A stretch of 64,000 bases of DNA from Epiperipatus broadwayi (taxonomy: Eukaryota > Onychophora > Udeonychophora > Euonychophora > Peripatidae): NCBI GenBank assembly GCA_028023455.1, contig JAQFVV010000031.1, positions 250,001 to 314,000 of the forward strand, read 5' to 3'. A model generated the notes under the pieces. That model did not search any database. It saw nothing but the letters and a program-made list of their open reading frames with translations, and was not told the origin of the DNA. Position numbers and translations under genes: made by a program. Shown piece by piece: positions 13,592 through 27,944 of the stretch; within the stretch, counting starts at the first letter, position 1; the number at the start of each line of letters is the position of its first letter.

Positions 13592-15715
13592 TAAACCAAA
13601 AGCTGAATTAATTAAATTTAAAATATCCCAGATTAAAATTGAAAACAGACTAATGACAATAATACAAACTAGATATGTATTGATACATTAAAAGAATGGA
13701 TAGGTGAATTTGATTCCCAAATTAACAAAGTAGATAATGATAGATATAATAAACAAGAGCTGGAATGAGTAACAAATCTGAGTTGCAAAAGCATTCCATG
13801 ATCCATGGTGTCTGATCTAGGACAAGAGGACAGCAACTGAAACCATAAGTGTTGAACTAGAGGCTAACATGGAAATATCAGGAATTCATCTAAATAACAG
13901 AGTAGATTAAATAAGAATAAACATAAAGAAATCTCACAGTGAATTAAAGATTTGGGTAAACAATTCCCAGCATGAGTTGTTTGCAAGCCACAGGGAATTG
14001 GAAACTAAAACCACAAGTCATTTTAAAATGCCTATTAATAATATAACTGAAGTAAAAAAATTAAATTCTCTTCCATAACCATATACATAAAAATGTCCAG
14101 AAAACAAGGATAATATGCCATTCTGTATGGTGAGAATAAATATAAGATAGAATACAAGAAAACTGATAAAGCTTAACAGTATTAAAACTAATGATTCTTT
14201 CAGCAATAAATATCAAAATTGTTTAAAAATTAACTCTTTCATAAAGATCTTATGGTTAGTCTGTCCAATCATAAGCCATTTTATTTGACTAAGAATGCTA
14301 GTTTTTGAAGTTTACTTCTCGGAATAAACATTTTAAAATTTAGAATATTTTATCTTCCCGCACATGCACGTGAATCTGAAGATAAAGATTTTAATAATAG
14401 GAAGGACTGTCAGACTTATGGGAATGTAGAGCCATCACAGAATGTTATAGAATCCTATATAAATCTTACAGACAAAATTTACTTTAATAAATTAATTATA
14501 CAGAATAATGATGGTCAAGCTAACACATTGTTTAGACTACTATAATATAAATCTTTTGGGCAAATCCTATTCTGTAAAATATTACCAATTTATTTTACAA
14601 GTGTCCTAACTGTGTAAAATTAAAAAGAAAAGTGATAACAAACTATGATGTTAAAAGAATAGAACCAACACGTCTGATAATGATTTCATTTGATATATAG
14701 AGTCAATATTTTTAAACAAATTTAAAGATAGTTATCTCAATTTAGATTTGTTTAATCAGTATTATCTATGAGATATGTATTATAAATATCCTGTAAGAAT
14801 GAAATCCAAAATTATAATATTTCTATTAACGACTCTTGTTAATTTAAGATCTCAAAACATCGATCATAAGAAAAAGATCATGTAATGCAGTAGTCTTTAT
14901 ATTTAAGATAATGCTTATGTTAGTAATTCCCGTTGTTTTGAGGCTGATATTTATATATTTAAGGCTCCATTATAAGGGGACAATCTTACAACTTTATAAA
15001 TCCTTTATTGGTGGTATTTTATTGCAAAGCATTATTTAATTAGTTGTTCGATTAAATTTCTTTACAGTGTATTGTCACAGATGTGGGTAAGTTTTTCTTT
15101 TACGTTATTTAATTTTGAGATATACATATAGTTAGTTCAATTGTAAACATTATAAAAAAATAGTACAGGTTTAAAAAGTCTCTATTTCATATTCTATTAA
15201 GAATGGATTCCATATAACTTATTTTTCCACAGTATGTACTCGAGTCAGCTCGAATAGTCTGAATTATAGGGTTAGTCAAATGAATCAAACATTCCGAACC
15301 TAGTATTCAATTAGTTGGTGAAATAAGATTAATTTTAATTAATATTAGTATTAGTCTTATCATACTTTAGTGCAATATAACTTATTGTTTTAATTGCAGT
15401 GTTTATCTTGATTTGTGAAAGTACAATCCATTTTCTAATATATAAAATTATGTAGAAAAGTACCCACTAATAAAAAGTTTCACATGAAATAAAAAGGAAG
15501 GTAATTAATAAAATTTAATTGAAATCCCAATTGATAACCTGTAAAATTTATTCTGAAAGTACAAATTGGTATAAGAAATTTTACTTGGAATAAAAGAATA
15601 AATATAAACCTAAGAAATAAAGAGAGCCAAGAAACCTATGACTAGGAAAATCAAATAGAAAGGCTAAAGCCATAATAAATGTATAGTAATTTTTTTTCTA
15701 ATTAAGAGGGCATAT
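13592..15715. other. Decayed internal region, no identified gene
   Basis: The first 450 bases keep the Lys/Glu-rich character of the upstream ORF but contain several stops. After about 14200 I recognise nothing. A short purine run (aattaagagggc, about 15701-15712) immediately precedes repeat copy 2, as a polypurine tract would precede a 3' LTR. Confidence 0.35.
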
Positions 15716-16181
15716 AATATGCCTATTTTTAACCCTATATATTAAAATTATAATTAAAAAATGTTTACACGTATTATCTGTTTTGTTTTAATTTTGTCTT
15801 CATAAGTGTTAAGTAATTGATTTATAATTTTTTTTTAAATGTTTATTTTTCAAACATTTCAAACTATAAACCTACTCTTCGAAAAAGAAAAGCTTCTTAT
15901 AATTTAGCCTTAATTAATAAAGGTTGAATGATAATAACTGTGTATGTGAATTTACATAAAATTATTATTTACATAAAATTATTAAAAGATTAAATAATTT
16001 ATATTTTATTAATCAGCAGAAATTCTAAAACACTAACTTTGAGTGCGTGTATAAATATACCAAAATTTATATAAAGGTTTCACTAAATGATCTATTCTAG
16101 AATCCCTATAACAATGTTATGTGAAATTATAAAGCAACAAAGGACAGCAGAAAAAAATAATGGAAAATAAAATTTACTTAC

Positions 16182-16289
16182 TTTTTTTTTTTCATATGTC
16201 ATAACATCGGCCGGGAGGTGAACCCACAACCGTCTGCAACCAAATACTTGCTTGCAAGGTACTGCGATGACCTCTCGGCTAACAACGCT
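16182..16289 (-). mobile_element. tRNA-derived SINE, copy 1
   Basis: On the minus strand this 108-bp insertion has a tRNA-like body with an A-box-like block (gttagccgagaggtc), a B-box-like gggttcacctccc and a terminal oligo-A. Repeat copy 1 is uninterrupted at the equivalent place (near 8480). Two further members are at 25010-25091 and 39347-39450. Confidence 0.82.
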
Positions 16290-17292
16290 TGCAATATAAA
16301 TCTGCATTGATAACATCAGAAGTATTTCCTATATAAATGTACAGTTGGTGTTCGAATAACTGAATGTCTTGCTAGAAGTTAAATAAAAGAGGAGTCTACA
16401 AATCTGATGATTGTGGTTTTACATGCAGTTAGACATTATGGAGTACATTGTAATAGAATTCTATTTATCAACTTTATTTCAAATTATGACAATGAAGTAT
16501 ATTTTGTGAAACTCTTTCTTTAAAAAATTACAAAAAAAATTTATTCCATTATAAAACAAGCCATGTAATCATAACTATACCAGAATTCCTTGAGAGAAGT
16601 TAAAGAACCAAATAAAACTTTCTTGGAAAATTGCATCAAAACTACTAGCTTTAGAGACAATTGATCTAGTATGAAGAAATCAATGCTTGGAGCAAATTTA
16701 CCCATTAAGCATGTTAATCTTCACTGATTACAGGATTTAGAATAAACAATGTGTATTATAAGAACGTTTTTTTTAAAAAAAAAGCTTTATCAGAAAAACG
16801 AAAATTTCACTTATATATATATTTTTATCATGCATGCATATTTTTCATTGTTTACTGGCCAGGTAAACAATTTTAATAATATTAATTGAACTATATATTT
16901 ATGTGCACATATAATAGCATACATGAATGTATGAAGGATTTAGATAGTTAACACACATTGTATTGTTTATGTTTCAATTGATAATAATAAACTAAAGGAT
17001 ATCATCATTGTATGAAACTTAAATGCTTGGGATTATAATACCCTTTTGTCTGTTATACTTATCCAAAGATTAATTTGAATTTCATAAAAGCTTTAATGTA
17101 ACAACATATATTTATAAAGCTATTTATAACAGCTTCATGATTAAATGTTATAGATTGATCAGAGGTGTTTAAAGTATTAATGCCATTAATTACTAACATT
17201 ATTTATTAACAATGTAAATAAAATTGGATGATTTTTTACTTAATCAGTTTGTATTAATTATTTTATTTATTTACTCATATCATATCAATTCA

Positions 17293-17440
<148 letters not shown>

Positions 17441-17703
17441 ATTATCATTATTGTTAACCTTGAGATCATTAATCATTTGTTATTTTTCACTTTAAATATA
17501 TTTAAGTTTAATAAAATTACCCTTTGACTTTAAACATACATTATTGTAAAGATTTGTTTCAGTTAACCTTTACAAGGAATTGTCTCAACATATAAATCCA
17601 TATTTTTAAAAATTGATATCTGAATCTAAAGAGCACCCATTCTGCCCATAAGTACCATTACAATATATATATATTATCAAATAGAAACTAACTTGTGAAG
17701 TGC

Positions 17704-17707
<4 letters not shown>

Positions 17708-17758
<51 letters not shown>
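17708..17758. repeat. (TA)n microsatellite
   Basis: About 25 TA dinucleotides. Confidence 0.95.
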
Positions 17759-17759
<1 letters not shown>

Positions 17760-17760
<1 letters not shown>

Positions 17761-20700
17761 TGTGACCTTGTGCTATTGCACAGTGTCTTAAGTAAGTAAC
17801 TAAACTGTTGAGTCTGTGCTATTCTAAAAAAATAAAATAAAATAAAAATCATAAAGAATGAAAGAAGATAAAAATATTTATCTTTTAAAGGTTGTTATAT
17901 AACTTTACATAGTAATATTTTATATATTTAATTTACTATGAGTATAAAATAAATAATATATTGTAATTTGCATAGCTAGTATAAAAATATCCCTCTTGTT
18001 ATTTAATTAAGCAGACTTTAAAAGAAGAATGCTAAATATAATAGTATAATTATGAGCATTAAAGTCAGTTATTTGATAATCACTTAATGACTAATAAGTC
18101 AATTAAAATCTTTTTAGCAAGTTTAAAGAGTATCAACCATCTCCAGGTAAAGTTTAATAAAGTTTATTAATGTGGTGTAATAGTATTTAAATAAATGTAA
18201 AAAAGCTAAGTTAGTTAATTTAAAAATAAGTTTACTTTATATAAATACAATTTCTGGTACACATGTGTGCATTAAGAATATGTTGAGCACATGTGTGTTT
18301 TATTTTCTTGATTTTAATTGCCAAGATATTTAATTTTAACCATTAAATATTTAAAAATTAATATTTAATTAAAATAATCAATTAAGGGTTAAAAAAGTTA
18401 ATTTTGAATTTCTGATAAAGTTAAAGGGAAAAGATTATGTTTTGTTAAGAATAATAATAAATAATTATTTTAAATTGACATTAAATTTTTTAATTAATAA
18501 AATAAAAGTTGAACTTTGCTTCAACTTTTGTTATTAAGGATCATGTGAAATTTAAAATTATATAATGTGCTAACTAATTCCACATTGTACTTAAAATATT
18601 TTATTAAAGAGATCATTAATGTTGGTAGATGTGATCTAATTTTTTGACACCTGTCAACAGTAATATAAAAGCCAGAATTGCTCATGTCAGAATTTGATTG
18701 GTTCATTTGCTTCCTGATTGCTTTTCCTGATCATCATCTCTGACTGATCACCACATCTTTAACAGTTATAATTTTCTTTACTTATTTTTATTTTTCATCT
18801 AAGTTTAAATTAGTGTAATTTTATAATTCATTAATTAGTTATGCCATGCTAGAAACTTAAAGGTATCTTGTTTTTATTGCTAACCTTAATTATGATTTTT
18901 TTTTCTAATAATACATTGTTCCTGGAAAATAGTAAAGTTATAATGGCTAAATTTCAACAGTTATATTTTAAATTAAATTCTAAAAAAAACTGGGTGATAA
19001 CTGTTATATTATTTTATAAAGCCATATAGAACATTTTACTTTATTGTTTCACATTTATACATTTTGGAGGAGGAAATTAAAAAGACTCCAATTTAATTAA
19101 AGAAATAAATAAGAAAGGAACTTTAAAAATATTGAAGTTAATGATAAGTTATTTTAATGATATTGTGCTAATTATTAATTATTAAATCTCTAACTACCTG
19201 AATTGCTATTGAACATTTAACCAAATTTTATCAATATTAAATTTATGCAAGATAAATAACCTGTTATGATTAAGATGGAAAAATCTTTATTTGTGCTTCA
19301 TTTCTCTTCATTTTTTGAGAAACCAGAAAATATTTTAAAGAAAAATTTAAAGCAAAAGAAGCTTCAAAAATGAATTGTTATATAAAAAAGGCTTGCAGAC
19401 TTAAACAATGAACATTTGACTATGCCTTGTGCTGAATTGCAAACTGTTTTATGAAAATTACTAAATTAATATTTCTATTTTTGTTTTAAAAAATTATAAT
19501 TGCTTTGAATATATGTGTTCTGTAAAGAACAAGAAAGAATAAGAAAGCCTTGTACATTTCCAATGGAACTGCAGATTCCATATAAAGTGCCATGGATCAC
19601 CTATCACTATTATATACTACTAATTAAAATTCCATTTAAGTTAATTTATCCTTGTGTTTGTTTTCCTAAATGGACCCAACCTTTTGTTTTATTTAAAAAT
19701 AAGACTTTTGTCACTGTTAATTATCTCCCATAAAAGTTTAAGTTGTATTTGCCTATTTTTTTATAAAATAAAATTTGTTTTGCTACTATGGATGGTTTGC
19801 TCTATGGGCAAGTAGCCCAAAAACTAGGATATTTTTTAAAAAAAATTAGTAACATTTTTTTATATATTTTTTAATTTCAATATGATATTTATGATGAAAG
19901 GTATTTACCTTATTATATTTTTGTTTCTCAAGAGGTATAATAATGTGTAGGTATTACTTCCTTATGCAAGTAAAAATCCATATATCTTATATAGGATGTT
20001 TAGTTAAAATTAAAATTTTATATTTTATGCAATTTGAAATATCAATCTCATATGTATAGTATTATATAATATTTATGAATGTTTTAATACACTTTATTGA
20101 TAAATCAGCCTAAATGGTTTATCAGAAGTTCATATTTTCTATAGTTATTATGCTATAATAACTTATTTTCAAATTCAGTCTTATAACAGAATTTCATTCT
20201 GTCCTTAGTCATTCAACCAGGAATATTTCTTTTATGTCCATTTATTTTTAATAGATATTTATGCTATTCATTGTATGTGTGCATTCTATATAAAATGCAA
20301 AATTTTATTGTGCTATTTTAAATATTTTGATAGCCATTTGGCTATCATTTAACTCCTAGGTTTCAGACATTGCTTAGCATATGCAATTTTAGTGTAAAAT
20401 TGAGGAATTAGTTGTAATTGATAGCTTTGTTATCTTGCCATTGTTTAGTATTGGATTATGCTTTTAAGCTGTGTACTTTGTTAGATATCAGTTATATATT
20501 GTGCTTTGTGGGATGGTGAAGCTCTCACCATTGTTCTCATTTTGTTTTCCACAAGAGGATAGTTGATATTTTTTAGATTATAGTTATTTTGTAGCTAAAG
20601 TAGATAGATCCCAGAAGAGGATTATTTGTGGTGCATTTTCCATTTTTTATGTGGTGAGACTGCATCCACACATACTTTTCTGTCGAATGGATAGGTTTTG

Positions 20701-21600
20701 GAATCCACCATTTCTTTATTTAGATTGTTTTTCTCTGAGGAGCCATTGTGTTACTTTATCCCTCATGATGTTAGTGAATATTTTTCCACCATAGAAGGTG
20801 AAGTTAATTGTTCTTTTCAGAATGTAATGGCAATGATAAGTTAGTTTTGAGGTAATTAATTTCTCAGAGTGCATTTAATTGTTTGCAGTGCTTTGGTTAT
20901 GTATAGCAATGTCTGTATTGTGTTACTGTGCTTTACTGGTAGTGCACAAATAAATCAACAGAGGATTATTAATTTTAATTCCTTATTTTTAAATGCATAG
21001 CATTATAGGAATGCATATACACAATGTTATATTTTTCTTCATCAATATCTGAGAGATATTAGTCGAGCTGGATTAGTAAGTTATTTAAAGTTAAATATTT
21101 CATTAGTTTCATGTGGACATTGAATTAATAGTTTATATGTGTGTATATGACTTCTGGTAAATGTTTCATACCCTTTTCTAGTTTATTTAAATAGTCTAGG
21201 ACAATAATTTATTTATCTATTATGATGATAATGATTCTCATTATCATATTAGTTAATGGTTCAAACCCATATCTATTGCACTTTAGATGAAAATTATTTT
21301 AAATCTGTGATATAGCAGTTAAGATATTTTGTGGAGTCATCTGAACAGGGAATATTTTATAAAAATATTGATTAGTTTATTGTTAAAGCTATTAGTTTAA
21401 TTATTATTGTTTCTTTCATTAAATATTTGTTTAATGCAATATTTGAATTAGGGTAGAATAGAAAGAAATCAGATAAATATTATAGCGATTCCTTTTAATT
21501 TTATTTTTTTATGGACAAATTATTAGAATGTATAATAAAAGAAGAATTCTAATTTAGATAATTTGTCAGTGAGACAATCTTAAATTTTTAATAATGACAT
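17760..21600. other. AT-rich DNA, no gene identified
   Basis: ORFs do not exceed about 72 codons and none carries a motif I recognise. Around 20500-20940 the minus strand keeps longer readable stretches with several frame changes (for example TRIMRDKVTQWLL-like coding near 20770), which may be an old retroelement fragment, but I could not place it in a family. Confidence 0.5.
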
Positions 21601-21639
21601 ACCATTAAACAGAAACAGCACCCCTGCTGGCATGTAGTT

Positions 21640-22140
21640 ATTAAACTATATATAGAAATAAAACAAACTAACTTCTTTTTAAAACTTGATTTTTTATGAC
21701 TATAATCATGAAAAAGAAATCCGACATTTCGACTATTTTTATAGTCTTTTTCAAGGCACACTAAAATAATATATATATATATATATATATACAATAAATA
21801 TCACATATTCCAAAAAAAAAAAATTAAATTAATTAAAAATTATAAAATATATCCATAACCAAAATTTTCTTTTTTTTTTTTTATTTACCTTATCTCACTC
21901 CCCTTTCCTATTACAATCACAACTTAAACACAACTAATTCCTTTTTAAAAATCTATATATATCAAATAAAAACTTTTAATTAAAAACCTATTATTTTCTT
22001 TTATCTTTTTCTATTTTAGTGTGCCTTGAAAAAGACTATAAAAAATAGTCGAAACATCGGATTTCTTTTTCATGAATATAGTCATAAAAAATCAAGTTTT
22101 AAAAAGAAGGAGTTAGTTTGTTTTATTTCTATATTAGATA
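21640..22140. repeat. Inverted repeat, ~128-bp arms
   Basis: Arms 21640-21767 and 22013-22140 are near-complementary, with about 245 bp of AT-rich spacer that includes a (TA)n run. Each arm also holds a small internal hairpin around gactatttttatagtc, followed in the right arm by gaaacatcgg. The layout suits a foldback or Penelope-type terminal repeat pair. There is no coding sequence inside. Confidence 0.8.
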
Positions 22141-23379
22141 TATATTAACTATTTTGAAAAGAAGAACTGTGTGCTGGATATATTAAATTATTTTATTAAA
22201 CTATATTGAAAATATTTTGTGTTATATTTATGGTTAATAAATGTATTTGTTAATTATTTAACTCTAATTTTTGTATGTTTTTCTATATGCAAAATTTTCT
22301 TTGGTCCTGAATTCTTAAATAATAGAAATCTTGATAAATCAGATGAACAATTTTTATGCAGATCCAAAAGTTTTACCGTTTTATGAAAAAATATTCCAAA
22401 AGAGTTTCATCCCTAAAGCTGGAACTACAATTTTAAAGAAAAAATATTTATTTAATTTTGGAATGGATTATTTAATCCATTTTTAAGACTGCACATAATT
22501 CTTTTATTGTGTTATTAGGAGTAGTAGAAAGAAATATAAAGGTACCCATTCTTTTTACTATCTCGAGTGACATTCTGGGTAAAAGGCTATAATTATTCAA
22601 AATTTTATATAATTGTTTTTATGTTAGTATTATTCAGATTAAACACTTCTTATGTAATTGTCATTTTTGTTATATTTTAATAGGAAACACTAGCTTATAA
22701 GAGAAGTGTATGTCTTCTATAGTCTATCAGTAAGTCAATCATTTGTTTAGCATCACAATACAACAGTATAATTCCTAAAAAAAAAATCAACAAAAAAACC
22801 CTGAGATCATTATATATTATTTTAATAATTATCAAGCTACTGTTTACATTATAGCTTTGGTGGTGGCATAAGAATTTCATCATTATTTAATTTACTATTA
22901 GAAAAGTACTTTCCGTTTTACTCCACAAGAGTAGAATATATCAGATCATTAATAAATAATTATGAGATATGTATGATTTAGATAAGACATAAGAATCTAT
23001 CCAAAGATATTACTTTAAGTGCAAATGTTTGAAGCTCAAAAAATGTGTTTCACGGAGAGAGAGATATATTTAATTTTTAATATGTTGATTGAGGATGAGT
23101 GAAGTTTTTCTCTCTTCCCAAATTATTTATTCATTTTATAAGAATATACTTTATTATTGTTGTAAAAAAATTTCTTCCTCTATTTTAATGCATATCTCTG
23201 TACCTAAGTATTTGATAACTAGCCAAACACTGACCTTAGCCAGCTGTTTTCAGGCCATCAATGTCTCAAGAGTCTCGTTCCAAACTAATTGTTCTGCTGG
23301 TTGCAATCATTTCTCATTTTATTTTATTTGGTTAGAATATATATATATTGAACCGGATAGCATCCATTTCAAAATTCAC
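22141..23379. other. AT-rich DNA, no gene seen
   Basis: One 115-codon ORF (23089-23436) runs across the start of repeat A and resembles no family I know. It is probably fortuitous. Confidence 0.5.
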
Positions 23380-25009
23380 TTTGGTTTGATTAAATTTAAA
23401 TCTATAAAGCTATTTTTAAAAAAAAATGGTTTATAAGAGTACGTGTAAGAAAACACATACTCGTTTACGTTTAAAATATATCATTTTATTTTTTTTTAAT
23501 ATATAAAATTGATTTTAAAATAATTTTATTTTCGCTTGTTTTTGATTTTTTTTTTTTCAAATTTATTAAAAACAAGAAAACATGTTCATTACATTCCTGT
23601 CTCTTTTATTTTAATCATTTCTAAGTTAATTCTAAAAGCAGAGATTTAATTTTGTGATGTTGTTTTTGTTTAAAATAATCCCTGGTTAGAATTCCTAATT
23701 AGTTTGAGAGGGAGATTGAGGTTTGCCCTGCCCTAAGGTGTAGAATTTGAAAACAAGAAAAGTTTACATAGGAATGTAGTGTGATATAAATAACCTCACA
23801 AGATTTGGGACAATAGTTTTTGTATTATTCTTGGCTAGAACAAGCTGCTTCAAAGTGATAGATTCAATATTCATTTTACACTTTCATTATAACCTGCTGA
23901 GAGTTGTACCGTATTATTAATGTTAACTTCTTTTAAAAGAAAATCTGCAGTTGTTACAAGATTTGTTTCTGCATGTTATCAAAATTCACTGCCATACATA
24001 TTCTGAACTCCAACATGTCTTGCTAGTTTAATGAAAAGATGGACCCATGTCTGCCAGCTATTCTTCAGTCATGCTATGAAAGTCTAAAATAAACCAGATC
24101 CCCAAAGCCTCTACACTTGCCGCTATAAAAGGATGGAACACCTGAAATATGAACTTAAATAAAAGAGAACATTCTTTGAAACTATGCGAATTTTGCTTTA
24201 CCATAAGGTAAATATTTTCTTTATATTCTTTTCAGGGTATATTCTTTAATTACATCTCCACTCAATCTCAAAAATAAATCTGTAGCCTTAATAATTATTT
24301 AACCTACTATTTATTAACTGTATTTGTTTTTTCATTGTATTTTGTAGTCTGTCTTCTTAGTTTTAAGATTCCAAGTTTGCTTTCAATTTTATTTATCGGA
24401 GAGTGTTTAGTGAATTTATATTTTTATATGCTTAATATATCTCTAATTATATGCCTAACTTTTTCTAAATGCTTTAGAAGTCTTGTGTAATTTTAATTTG
24501 TTCACCTGTATTTATTTTATTGTCCAATAATTGTTTTAAAATACTGTGCTTGCACTTTTGCAAACTGCAAAATCTTTTGGCTGGTGTTTTATCATGTTTA
24601 TTGTTCTGATTTTCCATAGTTGGAGGTTTCGGTTCTTCTTTTCTAGATTACATAAGATCATATTCATATTTTTCTCTTGTCTTGTCAGAAATCACTCATG
24701 TTTGCTTTAAACATAGTATAACATGCAGCAGTCCTATGGAATTATGACCTCATTAGTCCATAAGCTAGTGTGTGCTTCTCCATGCTGGTTTCATAGATTT
24801 ACTACAAGACTGTATTTGTGTTTATGTTTCTGAAATAGGAAAGTGGAATTGTTGTTTCTTTTTAATTTTATAAATCACCAGCAGGAAGATAATATTAATC
24901 CCCTTAGTAAATTATAGTGAAAAAAAGTTTCTTTCTGCTAAAGTATTTAATGTTTTATTATTTTCTACTCATATACGTTCTCTGGTGAACTAACTTATAA
25001 AAAATCTAG

Positions 25010-25091
25010 TCAAGCATTGGTGGTTGAGAGGTAGCGATAGCTGCCAGGTTAATGGGTTCACTTCCCGGCTGATGCTATGACACATGAGGAA
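25010..25091 (+). mobile_element. tRNA-derived SINE, copy 2
   Basis: The insertion has an A-box-like tggttgagagg, a B-box-like gggttcacttccc and a short oligo-A end. Direct repeats aaaaaatctag at 24999-25009 and 25092-25102 form an 11-bp target-site duplication. Copy B of the host repeat shows the empty site near 29925, with a single aaaaatctaga. It is a shortened member of the family at 16182 and 39347. Confidence 0.87.
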
Positions 25092-25980
25092 AAAAAATCT
25101 AGGTCAACATTTATATTGTGCTTCCTAGATTTATTTTTGTCTGTTTGTGTTGCTTTAAATTTTATCAGATCGTGTACTGAAAACTTGGTTGGTCAATTTA
25201 TTTATCATTATAATTATTTCACTTTCTTGAAATGCTTGGGCAGATGTAACTGGTCTTCTAATTATTTACTGTCTTCTACTGAGATCTCTAATTATTATTC
25301 TCAGATTAGTTGGCCAATTGTTTGGTTGGGGATTAACCAGTTTTAAATGTCTGTTTTTCTTTAATCATAGATTTAATATTTTATTAATTTGAAATCATTT
25401 ATGTCAGGGTATTTTCTAATTTTATTATTTCATTGAATTGGGGCCATAAATTTTATAATTTATACTCTGACATATTTATTCATTTATTTTTTTGTTCTTG
25501 GAGTAAATCAACCATGCATTATCTTAAACATGATATATTGTGGGTTGTTCTACCGGCAATATGACGTTCTTGGTCTAGACACATTTTTCCAGGCCACAAA
25601 ATGCTCACTGGCACTGTTTCATTGATTTATTTTATGAATGTATAGTGTTGTTAGGGAATTCTCAGCTGAAAGAAATTTGTTCCCTTCCTTTCTAATTCAC
25701 TATTAGAATATTAGTCTGTCTGCCAGATTGTTGAATTTTATTCTTTCTGTTACACACCTGATATAACCCTATTTGTTGTACTATAAACTTTTATTTATAA
25801 TTTATATTCCTCTCAAATAAAATTTAAAAATTGTTTAAACTTAATTTGGCTCATGTTTGTCTTAGTGCTTTTATTTCTCAATTGTCTAAACAATATTTAC
25901 AATTTCTTGTTTCTTCCAGAATCTAGTCGGTGGAAACCATCATCCTCATCCATTTTTGATCATAGTAAATAAATTTTCCA

Positions 25981-26762
25981 TGTGATGTGATGTGATGTAC
26001 TGTGGCTTCTCCTTAAACGAAGTCAACAATCTCTCAACAATTATGTCCAGAGAAACCTGTTATCCACTTTATTTTCTTGCTCCATGCCATTTCCATAACA
26101 TAATCTTAGTCAACTCTATGGCCTTTATATCTAAATCCCCCTTATCTTTTTCCAAACCCAGCATAAAAACCAATAATCCACTTTCTGTATAATCACTTTT
26201 TTTTTATTTATTTTTCCATAACTTCATTATATGTGCCCTTTCTGTTTTAAAGCATTTACATTCAATTAACAGATACCTAATATTTTTTATTCCTTTCTTA
26301 CACAATTTACAGACTAAATCACCCATATTTTTACATTTACCTGTATATTCTCTTGTTGATAAAGATCCTGTTCGAGCCTTAAACAATAAACTACTTTCCC
26401 TACTATTATCATATATTAACTTGCACCTGATATTTTGTTTACTTCTATATATATTTAAATTGTTTTTACTCTCCATACTAGTTCTCCAGCTCTCTAATAA
26501 CTTCCTATTCTTTATTAATAAATCTAATCTTTTATCCCATTCCTTACCACTATAACACTCAATAATCCTCCTAACACAAACACCCCATCTTTTGTACAAA
26601 TATACTGATATAAATTCTTTATCCAAATCTTTTGCATACTGCATTACCTTTCTCACCCATCTTGTTTCCTGCCCTTTACTCATAACCCAATTAAATACTA
26701 TTTTGGCTACTCTTTTATTATTCATAAACTGCAATCTACCAAACATTTTCATTTTACTTTTT
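25981..26762 (-). pseudogene. 5'-truncated LINE fragment with (ATCAC)n tail
   Basis: On the minus strand an open frame of 215 codons (26851-26204) enters from host-repeat sequence and encodes the region C-terminal to a LINE reverse transcriptase. It ends with a zinc-knuckle-like block: LFKARTGSLSTREY, then CKLCKKGIKNIRYLLIECKC. The 3' end is a short run of ATCAC units at 25981-25996, a tail type seen in CR1/L2-like LINEs. Repeat copy B lacks the block, which fixes its limits. The first ~30 codons of the ORF lie outside the LINE and are not part of its protein. Confidence 0.82.
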
Positions 26763-26810
26763 GATCTGGTGGCGCCCTCTGTGATCAGGGATGGATTGAG
26801 TGTCTGATAT

Positions 26811-27189
26811 ATAGGTATAATAATTTTAGCACAGCCAACATAAGGCTTCACGTTTTAAGCCCATGTGAGATTTTGTTTAGACAATTGAGAAAGATTTCTG
26901 GTGTAAGAGGCAACATTTAGTAGCTGGGGATCAGTTTTTGTTAGTAGGACATGTATTGTTGGAGCACTTTATTAGAAGGGGGTTTGTCTTTTCATATAAA
27001 ATAATTAATAGAAAACAGTAAATAGCATATTTTTTATTCTTTCGGAGTTAATGTTTGGAATTTAAAAGGGTTAAATATAGTTTGTCTTTTGCATATGATA
27101 AAAAATATTATACAAATAGAAAATAGCATTTTATTTGCTTTTAGATTTTAAAAAAAAGTTAATATAGTGAATTTAATCTTGTGTTGAAA
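26811..27189. other. Non-coding leader before the coiled-coil ORF
   Basis: No ORF of note. If the flanking repeats are LTRs this would be the untranslated leader of the element. Confidence 0.35.
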
Positions 27190-27944
27190 ATGGAAATCAA
27201 AGAAAAAAGCGATAGGGAGGCAGGTTTAGAAGAAAGCCCTGTTTCATTCAAAAACCCTCAAATTGTAGAAAAGGTAGAGACTGAGACAGATAATGATGAA
27301 GATGATGATGGACATGATGAGGGAAATGTATCAAGAAATAAAGGAAAAAATTGGTGAATTCGAGCAAAATCAGCAAGCAATGATGGCAGAGTTCAAAGCA
27401 AAAATAAATGAAGAAAATTGAGATTTCGTCAATAAAGGAAGAAATTAGGGAGTTCAAAGCAGAAATGATTAGAGAAATGAAGGCAGTGAGGGGTGAAATA
27501 ATGGGAGAAGTAAAGATGAATAAGGAGGCTATAAAAACTATAGAAAATGAATTAAGTAAAGATATGCAGAAAGGGGTAGTAGTAAAAGAAGATATAGAAG
27601 TTGAATTAGAACAAGATAATCTTAAAATAGAAGGAAACTATAAGTTAGAGATGGAAAATAGTGTAAAAGAGTTACTTCAAGAAGCTAAAAATGAGTTGAC
27701 TAAAGTAACAGTTAGTTTAGAACATGAAATTAAAACTAAGAAAAGAATTAAGGAAAAAATTTCGGAATATAATTTTAAAGCAGAAATAGAATCCATCTAT
27801 AGAAAAATCTTATTTAAAACATTAAAAAAATGGGTAGAAGATGAAAATTTTCCATTTACTAGTGCTGATAGCATAAATAATAAAGTGAGACAGTTTGAAG
27901 AATTGGGAAGTTTTGTTGAAAAAAAATTCAAGTATATGAGCTAG
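27190..27944 (+). CDS. Coiled-coil ORF pair, possible gag
   Basis: An ORF starting with ATG at 27190 (MEIKEKSDREAGLEE...) reads through an Asp/Glu-rich patch to a stop at 27354-27356. A second frame, 27408-27944 (178 codons), continues in the same style: long Glu/Lys-rich helices such as EEIREFKAEMIREMKAVRGE, then a less charged end (WVEDENFPFTSADS, FEELGSFVEKKF). A single frameshift could have split one protein of about 250 residues. I see no nucleocapsid zinc knuckle, protease or pol. Its position between repeats A and B suggests a gag-like protein, but a host coiled-coil gene fragment cannot be excluded. Confidence 0.45.

Larger units (their letters stand above)
23380..26810. repeat. Direct repeat A (interrupted by SINE and LINE)
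   Basis: Copy A of a sequence of about 2.55 kb that recurs in the same orientation at 28331-30900. It starts at tttggtttgattaaattt and ends near ggattgagtgtctgatat. Two blocks are absent from copy B: the SINE at 25010-25091 and the LINE fragment at 25981-26762. After the LINE, homology resumes with gatctggtggcgccctctgt, a stretch that resembles the start of an LTR-element primer binding site. Confidence 0.88.

Noticed and set aside
23089-23436. 115-codon plus-strand ORF
   Set aside because: It crosses the boundary of repeat A and is not preserved at the corresponding part of repeat B.
26204-26851. A 215-residue host protein starting at 26851
   Set aside because: The start lies in repeat A sequence and the rest in a LINE fragment; the paralogous repeat B shows the junction is an insertion, so the ORF is a chance fusion.
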